Assembly: GCA_043748015.1 (NCBI GenBank)
Contig: JAYTOA010000059.1
Location: 1 to 58,391 of the forward strand
Direction of reading: 5' to 3'
DNA: 58,391 bases
DNA from: JAIBBG01 sp043748015
GTDB lineage: Bacteria > Bacteroidota > Bacteroidia > Flavobacteriales_D > Sanyastnellaceae
The translations under genes were made by a program, and so were the position numbers. The notes beneath the pieces are model-generated. The model ran no database searches. It saw only the letters and a program-made list of their open reading frames with translations, and was not told the origin of the DNA. Shown one piece after another: positions 1 to 8,927 of the stretch (position 1 is its first letter; every line of letters begins with the position of its first letter).

Positions 1-735
1 CCACTTGTGACATTCAGCGAACCCGGATTTACTCATCTTTCTCATGGAAAAATTTATCATCCGGAAAATGAACTCCCGCCAATGTACGCGCTCAAGACAT
101 TCCTCGACAACACATTTTCTCAATACGGTGGCGCGCTTGGATCGTTAGGTAATACGGAGGAAGAAAAGCAGCAGATCAAAACATTCATGAATCTGATGTA
201 TGAAAAAGTACAGAATGGAACGGTCAATTTGCCGCCGGTTGCTGACAATGGGGATGCTTATACGGTTGGTTTTGCATCAGAGGTAATGTCTTATTTCAAG
301 CCGGCATTCATGTGCGTAAACCTTAGCAGCGTAGATGTGTGTCACAGCAATTTTACAGGATATGTCGGAGCGCTTCACCGCGCAGATCATGCGGTTGGAT
401 ATCTGTGGGAAGTCATCCAATCCATTCCGGAACTTGCAGGTAACACAGACATCATTTGTATTCCTGAATGCGGTAGAAATGCAACACCCAACTCCATTCT
501 CGACATAAATCAATGGGCTGCATATGATCATAGTGATGCCAATGCATTGCGCATTTGGTCGTTGATGGCCGGCCCGTCATTTCCTCAGAATCATGTCGTC
601 GGTTCCGAATCCAACGTTGTTGGTCAGGTGACAGATGCCATGCTCACTGTCGCGGATTTATTGGGCGTGAAAAGTGAAGTTGCCGGAGGCGGATTTATAG
701 ATGCAGGTTCGCTCTCGTTCTTAGATCAGTTGTAA
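1..735 (+). CDS. Alkaline-phosphatase/DUF1501-like protein, C-terminal fragment
   Basis: The reading frame is open at the window edge, so only the last ~244 residues are seen and the start lies upstream; the GTG at position 7 is not a convincing start. The fragment carries a phrase of the form DIICIPECGRN followed by YDHSDANALRIWSLMAGP, which resembles the end of the alkaline phosphatase/sulfatase-like fold (including DUF1501-type proteins), where acidic and His residues bind metal. Function is inferred only from that resemblance. Its stop overlaps the next start by one base, so it belongs to an operon with the lipoprotein genes and T9SS cargo downstream. Confidence 0.55.
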   Translation, partial: PLVTFSEPGFTHLSHGKIYHPENELPPMYALKTFLDNTFSQYGGALGSLGNTEEEKQQIKTFMNLMYEKVQNGTVNLPPVADNGDAYTVGFASEVMSYFKPAFMCVNLSSVDVCHSNFTGYVGALHRADHAVGYLWEVIQSIPELAGNTDIICIPECGRNATPNSILDINQWAAYDHSDANALRIWSLMAGPSFPQNHVVGSESNVVGQVTDAMLTVADLLGVKSEVAGGGFIDAGSLSFLDQL

Positions 736-1736
736 TGAAAAAAAGGGATACACATATTTCTCTCTACAAGAAAGTCGCATTCATCTTGCCGATGATTGTG
801 GTGATTTCTTTCGCACTTTTTTCGTGTAAGAAGAAAGAACTTACAAATCCATATGCGGGTTTGACTCACGTTGTGTATAACGATAATCCTTCAGTAGATG
901 AACTTCCTGAGGGCAGTTTTGCATGGCTTCACGCTAAAATTTTTCGACCTACTTGTGCCAACAGTGGGTGTCATGACGGAACATTTGAACCTGAATTCAG
1001 AGGTATTGGCAGCGCATATAGTTCACTGGTGAATCATCCAACTATTGCGAATACACCAGGCAATACCTTTCAATACCGAGTGAAACCCGGAGATGCCAAC
1101 GCATCTTTTCTTCACGAGCGTTTGACAACCTTCGTTCCTTTCAGTTCGGGAATGATGCCATTGGTAACAGATCCTGGTTCTGATTGGCCTGCAAATAGAG
1201 ATTCTTATATTTCGAAAATTACGGATTGGATTAACAGCGGTGCGAAAGACATTTATGGAAATGCAGCCCCTGATTTGAGTTCAAACTTGCCGCCAATGAT
1301 ATACGGCCTGGCAGTTTTTCCGCAAGGCAACACAACTAACCCATATCCGAGGCAAACAAATTCTCCATATGGAATCGGAGCTATCGAAGTTCCCGCACAG
1401 ATGGTAGATGTCTGGATTTTTGCTTATGATGACAACGCTTATCCAAATCTTTTCAATGGCATAACTCTTCAAGCTTCAACAAGTGTTTTAGATTTTACCA
1501 ATGCACTGCAATCCAACTTCGTCGTGAGTGGCCCCATCAACGCCATTCCATTTGGCGATGGCGATCCGGCACCCTTCTATTATAAAGCAACTTTGAATCT
1601 GAGTTCAGCTGCTCCCGGAGGCTACTATTATCTGAGGAATTTTATGGACGACGGACAACAGTCGAGTTTGACAGTGATGCCTAACAACAGTTCAAATCCA
1701 TTTTGGTTTCTCATTTTTTCTCTCAAAATTGTATGA
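735..1736 (+). CDS. Lipoprotein with a cytochrome-like CX4CH motif
   Basis: A 333-residue protein with an N-terminal hydrophobic segment ending in a lipobox (LFSCKKKE, Cys near residue 31), so it is probably lipid-anchored in an outer or inner membrane leaflet. Near residue 74 it has PTCANSGCHDG: two Cys and a His spaced CX4CH rather than the classical heme-binding CX2CH. The context (IFRPTC..GCH, then residues on GDANASFLHERL) is like the cytochrome-c-like domains of environmental Bacteroidota and Planctomycetes. Heme binding is unproven. It starts on the stop of the preceding gene (TAATG) and its own stop overlaps the next ATG (ATGA), indicating tight translational coupling. Confidence 0.6.
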   Translation: MKKRDTHISLYKKVAFILPMIVVISFALFSCKKKELTNPYAGLTHVVYNDNPSVDELPEGSFAWLHAKIFRPTCANSGCHDGTFEPEFRGIGSAYSSLVNHPTIANTPGNTFQYRVKPGDANASFLHERLTTFVPFSSGMMPLVTDPGSDWPANRDSYISKITDWINSGAKDIYGNAAPDLSSNLPPMIYGLAVFPQGNTTNPYPRQTNSPYGIGAIEVPAQMVDVWIFAYDDNAYPNLFNGITLQASTSVLDFTNALQSNFVVSGPINAIPFGDGDPAPFYYKATLNLSSAAPGGYYYLRNFMDDGQQSSLTVMPNNSSNPFWFLIFSLKIV

Positions 1737-2182
1737 CCACAACCCTCAAAATATTAGTCGGAGGAGTATTGATTCTAGCGGTTTTCTCATGTAATAAAAA
1801 GGAGGAAAATCCTCGCGCTCCTATAATCAGCCTCATCAATGTTTCTGCAACAACCGTGGAAGAATTCAACAACGCGGTCGTGATTAATATTTCTTTTGAA
1901 GACTATCAAGGTGATATTGGTGAAGCCGATCCTGACAAATATTCACTTAGGGTGCGGGATTCAAGAGTTAGTGATGACGACTGGTATCACCTCCCGCCTA
2001 TGACTCCTGATAATCAGGAATTACACATCAAAGGCACTTATTCAATTGCCTTGGATCCATTGTTTCTATTGGGGATGGGCACGCAAGAAGATGCTCGTTT
2101 TACAATTGGTATGAGCGATAGAAACGGCAATTGGAGCAACACAGTTACTACTCCGAACGTCCTGATAGTAGATTCTCTTTGA
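1733..2182 (+). CDS. Small lipoprotein, unknown function
   Basis: A 149-residue protein. The start is taken at the ATG overlapping the previous stop (ATGA), which gives a clean lipoprotein signal: MTTTLKI, a hydrophobic core, then FSCNKKEE (lipobox Cys near residue 20). The mature part looks like a single beta-sandwich domain (alternating hydrophobic strands, a phrase DRNGNWSNTV near the C-terminus). I recognise no family. It sits between the CX4CH lipoprotein and the large T9SS cargo, so it is likely a surface or periplasmic accessory of that operon. Confidence 0.65.
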   Translation: MTTTLKILVGGVLILAVFSCNKKEENPRAPIISLINVSATTVEEFNNAVVINISFEDYQGDIGEADPDKYSLRVRDSRVSDDDWYHLPPMTPDNQELHIKGTYSIALDPLFLLGMGTQEDARFTIGMSDRNGNWSNTVTTPNVLIVDSL

Positions 2183-2206
2183 TGTTTTATTAGCTTGCAC
2201 CTTGAA

Positions 2207-5200
2207 ATGTTCCATCTGAAAAATCTGTCCCCCATTCCGAAAGCCTCGTCGACTGTGGCTATCCTCGCGGTTTTTGCGTTGATGCTCTCAACTTTTTCTG
2301 TCTCAGCTCAAGGCATTCCCGAGTTCAATATGTCCAACACAACCATTGGTGAATGTGAGGGAATATTGTATGATAGCGGTGGCCAGGGGGGGGCATATGG
2401 CATGAATGAAAATCTAACCACTGTGATCAATCCCGGTGGAATAATTACGATCACTTTTACCGGAACTTTTGCTCTTGAATTGAATGCAGATTCGCTTTAT
2501 GTTTATGACGGACCAAGCAGTGCATCACCATTACTCGGAACATATACCGGACAAACATTGCCTCCGGTACTAACCGCAAATAGCGGCACAGTGACATTCG
2601 TAATGCACACAGATACCAACGTTTCCGCAGCAGGATTTTCATTGCAATGGAGTAGTGCTCAACCCGTGCCAGTGCCTCCTTCGATTTCTGTGAATACCAT
2701 TCCGACTTGCAACGCCACACAGCTCAACATTAACCTTTCAACTTCTGTGCAATGCACGTGGCTCGCTTCCGCGGTGTTCACTATTGTAGCCAACGGACAA
2801 AATATTCCTGTAACCAATGTTCAAACGAATTGCGCAGCAGGACAAACAAGTTTGGTCACTCTGACTTTAGGACAAGCTTTTACTTTCAACTGCTCATTTG
2901 CAGTGCAGATGGTGATCCAGATTCCTGACAACTGTGGAGTGCTATATACCTTTACTCAGAACACAACATTTCAATTTCAGAATTGTGGTGTGAACGCATC
3001 CATTGTGGGAAGCGCAAATACAGTTTGTCCCGGTCAATGCGCACAGATTACCGCTCAGGTTACAGGATGCTTTACTTACACTTACGCGTGGAACAACGGA
3101 CTGCCACCAACTGCTGGCCCGCACACTGTTTGTCCTGCAACACAAACCACATATAGTGTTACGGTGACTGAAGTACAGACCGGAAATACCGTGGTTAAGA
3201 CCTTTGTTTTGGGCATTGAAAACATTGGCATCATCACTCAGGCGCAAACAGTTTGTCAATCTGTTCCCAATATTTCATTACAAGCTTCTGGCATAGGCAC
3301 ATGGTCAGGGAATGGTGTTATTTCCGCCACCTCTTCCTTTGATCCCGATCAGGCGAATGCAGGAATCAACTATGTGTATTTTCAGACTGCCGGCTGTATT
3401 GATAGCATAGCCATTACCGTGACTCCTATTTCTGCTCAAGATGTAACGGCGGCATGTCCCGGTAGTCCTGCATTTCAATTACAGGCAACGCCAACGGGTG
3501 GAACATGGTCGGGCCCCAACACAACCGCCCCGGGTATGTTTGATCCGGTGGCAGCTGGTACATACTCCATCACATACAGTGTTAATGGATGCACAGATGT
3601 TCTCAGCGTCAATGTCGATGATATCACCGGGCCATTTACTATTCCGCCCGTTTGTCAATCCATTTGGTTAGATACTATCGTCTTTGCACCATTCGGCGGC
3701 GTTTGGAGTGGTAATGGAATCGTGAATACTTCACTCGGAACATTCGCCCCGCAAGACATGCCGGCCGGTGATCAAAGTTTTACTTATACCATCAATGGTT
3801 GCAATCAGATATTCAACGTCTTTATCAAAGAGATTAATGTTGATTATTTCCACACTGCATGTCCGGAACAAAGTCCCCTTGTTCTAGACAATTCGCCATT
3901 GCCACCTGGTGGCGTATGGACAAGTCCGGTTGGAGCTATCAATAATGCAACAACTGGTTTGTTTAATCCTCTGATTATACCGAATAATACCACAACGACC
4001 ATTCTCTACCACGCGTCGAATGGCTGTGTAGATACAATGTTTGTGTATGTGCTACAGACTGCAGTAACGCAGTCCGTTCTTTCCTTTTGTTTGGATAATC
4101 CAACCGTAGCTCTCGATTCTGCTTTAACAGGAGGAGCTTTTCCAACCGGCGGCGTCTGGACAGGACCGGGAGTTACAGGCAATCAAGGAACAGGTTATTT
4201 TTTCAACCCGTCTGTTGTTGGCGTTGGAACCTATACTGTTACTTACACAATGAACACTTGTTCTGATATAATTACAATAAGTGTTTTTCCAAACAATCTT
4301 TCCGATACCCCATTGACATTTTGTTCCAGTTCACCTGCTGCGCCTATTATGCCTACAGTTACTCCGGGTGGCACCTGGACGGGCAACGGAATCACCAACG
4401 CTTCTACAGGCATGTTCAATCCTGCAGTAGCGACGCCCGGTACTTTTTTCGTTTATTGGTCTAGTCCTGCGGGGTGTTCTGATAGCTTGTCCGTAACTGT
4501 TGAAGCTACTCAACAAGCCGGTATTACAGGTCTCAACGCATCTTATTGCATGCAGAATACAAACGTTAACTTTAGCGTTTCACCTCCCGGAGGAATATTA
4601 TTGGGTTCTTTGGGTACCAATACTTTCAATCCTTCGCAACTCGGTCCTGGCTCCTATCAGGTAATCTATCGCTACATGCCGGCATATTGTCCGGAGACCA
4701 GCGATACTGTCGACTTTGTAATTTACCCTGAGCTCTCGCTCTCTTTAACCGCCAGTGATTTGTTGATTTGCGATAATCAGGCAGTCACCCTGACATCAGT
4801 CGTTACCGGAGGCAATACATTAAACGGATATACATACTCATGGAGCAATGGAGGATTTCCGGTTGCTACCAATACATCTGTGCCGGGAGTGCCAACAACA
4901 ATTACAGTTACTGTAGATGATAATTGTTCTCTACCTGTTTCTGCAAGTCTTTCAATCGATGTTGTTCCTGCGATTTTATTTGTAATTGATACAAGCTTAT
5001 TGGTGTGCGCCGGCCAACAAGGTTGGGCTACAGCTCAGGTAGCGCTTCCGGAGGGTTCGTATAATCTCCTTTGGAATAACACAGAGCCAACAGATACGCT
5101 TTATGCCAATGCCGGAACAACATGGACTCTTGTAATTACAGACCTTATCAATGGATGTAATGCTCAATCACAGGGTGTTATTCCTGCATTTCCATTGGTA

Positions 5201-5728
5201 ACAGCTAATTTCAGTATTACGCCCAATCTGGCTTGTATTCCTTTTGAGGATATGCAAAATATTGGCGTAATTGATCTATCGCAAAACGGAACCACAGGAA
5301 CCTGGAATTTTGGCAATGGAACTTTCGCCCCTTATCTACCCGGTCAAAATCTAAACCAAGCCTATGGCGCTGCCGGTAACTTCCAGATAACTTTGAGCAT
5401 AATGAATGATGGCGGATGTACTTCACAAATTGTCAAGCCACTTTGCATTCTGCCTGCTGAGCCTTTGTTCATTCCGGATATTTTTTCCCCTAACGGAGAT
5501 CGTAATAATGATACCCTTTTTGTCCGTGGATTCGGCGTTACCCGTATCGAGTTTCATCTTTATGACCGATGGGGAGAAGAGGTTTTTTATACCAATGATG
5601 TTAAAGTGGGATGGGATGGACAGTTGCGCGGGCAGCCTGCCAATACGGGTAATTACTTTTATGCTATGAGAGCATTTATCGGTAACGAAAAAATTGAGAA
5701 AACAGGTGAAATTGTTCTTGTTCGATAA
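2207..5728 (+). CDS. Large secreted protein: CUB-like domain, GGxWxG repeats, T9SS type B C-terminal domain
   Basis: About 1173 residues. The ATG at 2207 gives a signal peptide ending near SVSAQG; an in-frame TTG at 2195 is a less likely start. After the signal comes a CUB-like domain (about residues 40-150: TTVINPGG, LYVYDGPS, GFSLQW), then Ig-like segments rich in Cys, then about seven tandem ~75-90-residue beta modules with the core GGTWSGxG...GxFxP (nt ~3270-4725). A PKD-like region follows. The last ~85 residues (IFSPNGDRNNDTL..., DRWGEEVF, GNYFYAMRA) are the gliding-motility-associated C-terminal domain, a type B T9SS sorting signal. It is therefore exported through T9SS and probably attached to the cell surface as an adhesin-like protein. 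A PorP/SprF gene follows 1 nt later, the usual partner of type B cargo. Confidence 0.88.
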   Translation: MFHLKNLSPIPKASSTVAILAVFALMLSTFSVSAQGIPEFNMSNTTIGECEGILYDSGGQGGAYGMNENLTTVINPGGIITITFTGTFALELNADSLYVYDGPSSASPLLGTYTGQTLPPVLTANSGTVTFVMHTDTNVSAAGFSLQWSSAQPVPVPPSISVNTIPTCNATQLNINLSTSVQCTWLASAVFTIVANGQNIPVTNVQTNCAAGQTSLVTLTLGQAFTFNCSFAVQMVIQIPDNCGVLYTFTQNTTFQFQNCGVNASIVGSANTVCPGQCAQITAQVTGCFTYTYAWNNGLPPTAGPHTVCPATQTTYSVTVTEVQTGNTVVKTFVLGIENIGIITQAQTVCQSVPNISLQASGIGTWSGNGVISATSSFDPDQANAGINYVYFQTAGCIDSIAITVTPISAQDVTAACPGSPAFQLQATPTGGTWSGPNTTAPGMFDPVAAGTYSITYSVNGCTDVLSVNVDDITGPFTIPPVCQSIWLDTIVFAPFGGVWSGNGIVNTSLGTFAPQDMPAGDQSFTYTINGCNQIFNVFIKEINVDYFHTACPEQSPLVLDNSPLPPGGVWTSPVGAINNATTGLFNPLIIPNNTTTTILYHASNGCVDTMFVYVLQTAVTQSVLSFCLDNPTVALDSALTGGAFPTGGVWTGPGVTGNQGTGYFFNPSVVGVGTYTVTYTMNTCSDIITISVFPNNLSDTPLTFCSSSPAAPIMPTVTPGGTWTGNGITNASTGMFNPAVATPGTFFVYWSSPAGCSDSLSVTVEATQQAGITGLNASYCMQNTNVNFSVSPPGGILLGSLGTNTFNPSQLGPGSYQVIYRYMPAYCPETSDTVDFVIYPELSLSLTASDLLICDNQAVTLTSVVTGGNTLNGYTYSWSNGGFPVATNTSVPGVPTTITVTVDDNCSLPVSASLSIDVVPAILFVIDTSLLVCAGQQGWATAQVALPEGSYNLLWNNTEPTDTLYANAGTTWTLVITDLINGCNAQSQGVIPAFPLVTANFSITPNLACIPFEDMQNIGVIDLSQNGTTGTWNFGNGTFAPYLPGQNLNQAYGAAGNFQITLSIMNDGGCTSQIVKPLCILPAEPLFIPDIFSPNGDRNNDTLFVRGFGVTRIEFHLYDRWGEEVFYTNDVKVGWDGQLRGQPANTGNYFYAMRAFIGNEKIEKTGEIVLVR
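3240..4725 (+). repeat. Tandem protein-level repeats, GGxWxG modules
   Basis: Within the T9SS type B protein, about seven consecutive modules share a Cys-x-x-x-P start, a central GG(T/V)W(S/T)GxG, a GxFxP turn, a YxxxY strand, and an NGC-D tail. The copies are divergent in DNA, so this is an old protein-domain expansion, not a recent DNA duplication. Confidence 0.7.
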
Positions 5729-5729
5729 T

Positions 5730-6752
5730 ATGATGACACGAATATTTAATAGAAGCGTTTTTGTTTTGCTATCTGTGGCGTTCATTTTCTCGTCAATCTC
5801 GAATGTAGATGCACAAGATGTGCACTTTACCCAATTCGGCAACGTCGTTCAAATGTACAACCCTGCATTGACAGGCCAGTTCGAACAAACATTCAAAGGA
5901 ACTATCGTTCATAAAAGTCAGTGGCGTTCAGTTGGTTCGGGTTTTAAAACCAACGGGTTTGAAGGGCAATATAAGTTGCTGAGCTACTACAACGATAACT
6001 ACACGGGATTTGGTTTACTCGTTTTGCAGGATGAAGCCGGCAAGGCAGAACAGAAAACCTTCATGGTCAAAGGGACTGCAGCATATCACTTGCTGGCAAG
6101 TAACAATGATCTTTTGTCCGGCGGATTTCAATTGGGTTATGAACAGAGAAGTATCAATTTCGATGGACTTGCCTGGGACTCTCAATACAATGGTGTGAAT
6201 TACGATCCTACAATGAACGATCGCGAGAGATTTATTAGTACCAAACGAGGATTTGCCGACATCGGCGCAGGTATCAACTGGAAGCATAAGAAAAGAAAAA
6301 AATTCAACCTGGGCTATGGCATGTTTCACGGAGGTCAACAAAAAACATTTGTCGCAAAAGGAAATGACAAGTTGAAAATCCGTCAGACATTTCATTTCTC
6401 CTGGTCGAAGAAATACAAACATTTCGATTTGAAATACGATGCCTTGGTTCAACGCCAGGCAGGTGCCATGGAAATTGTATTGGGAACAACATTCGCCTAT
6501 CGCTTTGGAGATGATAGCCGTTATACAGACGTGCAAACTTCCAGCGCGGCAGTAGCAGGTTTGTTCTACAGAAATAAAGATGCAATTCAACCATTCATTG
6601 GATTTGAATACAAAAGGTCCTACACCGTCACCATTGGTTACGACTTGCGCGTTGCTAAAATGCCTTACCTAGATAAGCGTCCGGGTGGGATAGAGTTATC
6701 CATGTCTTATCTCGGATCACTCGGTAGAAAGCGTATGAAAATCGTTCATTGA
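5730..6752 (+). CDS. PorP/SprF family type IX secretion membrane protein
   Basis: About 340 residues from the ATG at 5730, which follows the cargo stop by one base; a second ATG is next to it and an in-frame ATG lies upstream at 5694 inside the cargo gene. The product has a signal peptide ending NVDAQD, then the family-typical opening DVHFTQFGNVVQMYNPALTG and repeated amphipathic beta strands of an outer-membrane barrel. SprF is required for surface delivery of SprB in Flavobacterium, and paralogues usually sit beside their own type B cargo, as here. Inferred role: outer-membrane partner that anchors or exports the preceding protein. Confidence 0.9.
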   Translation: MMTRIFNRSVFVLLSVAFIFSSISNVDAQDVHFTQFGNVVQMYNPALTGQFEQTFKGTIVHKSQWRSVGSGFKTNGFEGQYKLLSYYNDNYTGFGLLVLQDEAGKAEQKTFMVKGTAAYHLLASNNDLLSGGFQLGYEQRSINFDGLAWDSQYNGVNYDPTMNDRERFISTKRGFADIGAGINWKHKKRKKFNLGYGMFHGGQQKTFVAKGNDKLKIRQTFHFSWSKKYKHFDLKYDALVQRQAGAMEIVLGTTFAYRFGDDSRYTDVQTSSAAVAGLFYRNKDAIQPFIGFEYKRSYTVTIGYDLRVAKMPYLDKRPGGIELSMSYLGSLGRKRMKIVH

Positions 6753-6851
6753 TATTTCACCACTATCGACTGTCAATAATTTAGTTTGCAACGCATCAAA
6801 TCATGATGGCTTCCTGTTTCTTTCGCATAGAATAAACAACTGTGAAAGATT

Positions 6852-8159
6852 ATGGCATCATTTGAAATTGTAGGCGGGAAAAAATTAAAAGGTGAAGTGG
6901 TGCCGCAAGGTGCAAAGAACGAAGCGCTGCAGATTGTCTCAGCGGTCCTTCTCACTCCAGAAAAAGTTACGATTTCAAACATTCCCAATATCAGGGATGT
7001 GATGAAGTTGATTGAACTCCTGGCTGAAATGGGCGTTGTCGTGAGCAAAATTTCTGATGGCACCTATTCATTCATGGCGAACAATGTCAACCTCGAATAT
7101 TTGTTGACGGATGATTTCAAGAAAAAGGGCGGCGCATTGCGTGGCTCAATCATGATCATCGGACCATTGCTTGCTCGATTTGGTGTAGCATACATTCCGG
7201 AACCGGGAGGTGATAAAATTGGCCGACGTCCCGTTGATACACATCTACGTGGATTCGAAAATCTAGGCGCTACATTCGAACATCTCAAGGAAGAAAGATT
7301 CTATAAGATCAATGCAAAGAATCTAAAAGGTGCATACATGGTGCTGGATGAAGCATCTGTTACCGGTACTGCAAATATTTTGATGGCCGCATCATTGGCG
7401 AAAGGTGAGACAACCATTTACAATGCGGCATGCGAACCATATATTCAGCAGCTGTGCAAAATGATCATTCGCATGGGAGGAAACATCTCCGGCGTAGGAT
7501 CTAACAAATTAATTATTCAAGGTGTAGATGCTCTTGGCGGATGCGAACATCGGATGTTGCCTGACATGATTGAAATTGGCAGCTTCATAGGTTTAGCAGC
7601 AACTACGCAATCAGAAATTACAATTAAGAATTGTGCAATACAAGAATTGGGTGTTATCCCCAATGTTTTCAAGAAAATGGGAATCGAGATGGAATTCCGT
7701 GGTGATGACATCTATCTTCCTTCTCAGGAATCATATAAGATTCAAAGTTTGATCGATGGTTCTATGCTTACCATTCGCGATGGCATATGGCCGGCCTTCA
7801 CTCCCGATCTTATCTCTATTGCGTTGGTCACAGCTTCCCAAGCCAAAGGCAGTGTGCTCATCCATCAGTGGATGTTTGAAAGCAGATTGTTTTTCGTCGA
7901 CAATCTCATTGACATGGGTGCGAAAATAATTTTGTGCGATCCCCACAGAGCAGTAGTCATCGGAAGTAATCGCGAAACAAAATTGCGAGGCATTACCATG
8001 TCATCTCCTGATATTCGCGCCGGAGTTTCCATGCTGATAGCTGCATTGGCAGCAAATGGCAAAAGTGTGATAAAAAATATTGAGCAAATTGATAGAGGTT
8101 ATCAGGATATTGAAACCCGTCTTCGCGCAATTGGTGCAGATATAAAAAGAGTAGAATAA
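6852..8159 (+). CDS. murA: UDP-N-acetylglucosamine 1-carboxyvinyltransferase
   Basis: A 435-residue cytosolic enzyme that transfers enolpyruvate from phosphoenolpyruvate to UDP-GlcNAc, the first committed step of peptidoglycan synthesis. The EPT fold is clear: GAKNEALQ at the N-terminus with the conserved Lys-Asn pair, and PGGDKIGRRPVDTH in the active-site loop. The loop position that holds catalytic Cys115 in E. coli is Asp (Asp121, codon 7212-7214), the form associated with fosfomycin insensitivity in other bacteria. The ATG at 6852 starts directly at the family N-terminus. It is monocistronic between PorP/SprF and a thioredoxin gene. Confidence 0.95.
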   Translation: MASFEIVGGKKLKGEVVPQGAKNEALQIVSAVLLTPEKVTISNIPNIRDVMKLIELLAEMGVVVSKISDGTYSFMANNVNLEYLLTDDFKKKGGALRGSIMIIGPLLARFGVAYIPEPGGDKIGRRPVDTHLRGFENLGATFEHLKEERFYKINAKNLKGAYMVLDEASVTGTANILMAASLAKGETTIYNAACEPYIQQLCKMIIRMGGNISGVGSNKLIIQGVDALGGCEHRMLPDMIEIGSFIGLAATTQSEITIKNCAIQELGVIPNVFKKMGIEMEFRGDDIYLPSQESYKIQSLIDGSMLTIRDGIWPAFTPDLISIALVTASQAKGSVLIHQWMFESRLFFVDNLIDMGAKIILCDPHRAVVIGSNRETKLRGITMSSPDIRAGVSMLIAALAANGKSVIKNIEQIDRGYQDIETRLRAIGADIKRVE

Positions 8160-8270
8160 GAGCAACTATATCCGGATGAGTTTCGTTAGAAATGCACTTT
8201 TGGCAGAATGTTTGGTTTATGAAGCCGCACGAACGCATAATTTTAACCGCGTAAAAAAGAAAAGAATTTC

Positions 8271-8837
8271 ATGAGAAAAATCACAGCACTAATGGCAATC
8301 TTCGGTTTCGCCACAATCATTTACAGTTTCAAAACAGTTGAACGCCCGGCAATAGCCATGAAGATGGTGGAAATACAGGCGAAAGTTGGCACAGCCATAG
8401 GCGATGAAGCACCGGATATCATCATGGCAAACATTGATGGTAAGGAAACTAAATTGTCATCACTAAGAGGTAAAATGGTATTGATCGATTTTTGGGCATC
8501 GTGGTGCGGACCTTGCCGCCGAGAGAATCCAAACGTAGTCGGTGCTTATGACAAATACCAAAAGGCTAAATTCAAAACGGCAAAAGGATTTGAAATTTTC
8601 TCAGTATCACTTGATCAAAACAAGGATGCCTGGAAAGCAGCAATTGATAAAGATGGCCTCGTTTGGAAATATCACGTGAGTGATTTGAAAGGCTGGCAGA
8701 ATGGCGCTGCTGCCGTTTATGGTGTCACAAGCATTCCAATGAGTTTTTTGATTGATGAAAAAGGAATTATCGTAGCCAAAAACTTGCGTGGACTTGAGTT
8801 GCACAAGCAACTCGACATGTACGTGAAAAGCCTGTAG
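8271..8837 (+). CDS. TlpA-like thioredoxin-family protein
   Basis: A 188-residue exported thioredoxin. An N-terminal hydrophobic stretch (about residues 5-20) is a signal peptide or anchor, so it acts outside the cytoplasm. The TlpA/ResA-type domain (about residues 45-188) contains IDFWASWCGPCRREN, giving active-site Cys79 and Cys82, and the cis-Pro region TSIPMSFLID. Such proteins reduce disulfides in the cell envelope, for example for cytochrome c maturation; the real partner is unknown. An intrinsic terminator follows it within 30 bases, so it is the last gene of its unit. Confidence 0.85.
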   Translation: MRKITALMAIFGFATIIYSFKTVERPAIAMKMVEIQAKVGTAIGDEAPDIIMANIDGKETKLSSLRGKMVLIDFWASWCGPCRRENPNVVGAYDKYQKAKFKTAKGFEIFSVSLDQNKDAWKAAIDKDGLVWKYHVSDLKGWQNGAAAVYGVTSIPMSFLIDEKGIIVAKNLRGLELHKQLDMYVKSL

Positions 8838-8865
8838 GCTGCACATTACAAAGACTTACATTTGT

Positions 8866-8892
8866 GCCCCCGTTTTTACGGGGGCTTTTTTT
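8866..8892 (+). terminator. Rho-independent terminator after the TlpA-like gene
   Basis: A perfect 7-bp stem, gcccccg (8866-8872) and cgggggc (8879-8885), with a 6-nt loop and a run of seven T. It separates the thioredoxin gene from grpE-dnaJ. Confidence 0.9.
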
Positions 8893-8927
8893 ATGCAGAA
8901 TCTGCCAGATTGACTACAAAACACACA

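Noticed and set aside
6015..6590. Minus-strand 191-codon frame inside the PorP/SprF gene
   Set aside because: It lies wholly within a well-supported gene on the other strand, is rich in Cys and His from reverse reading, and has no family signature.
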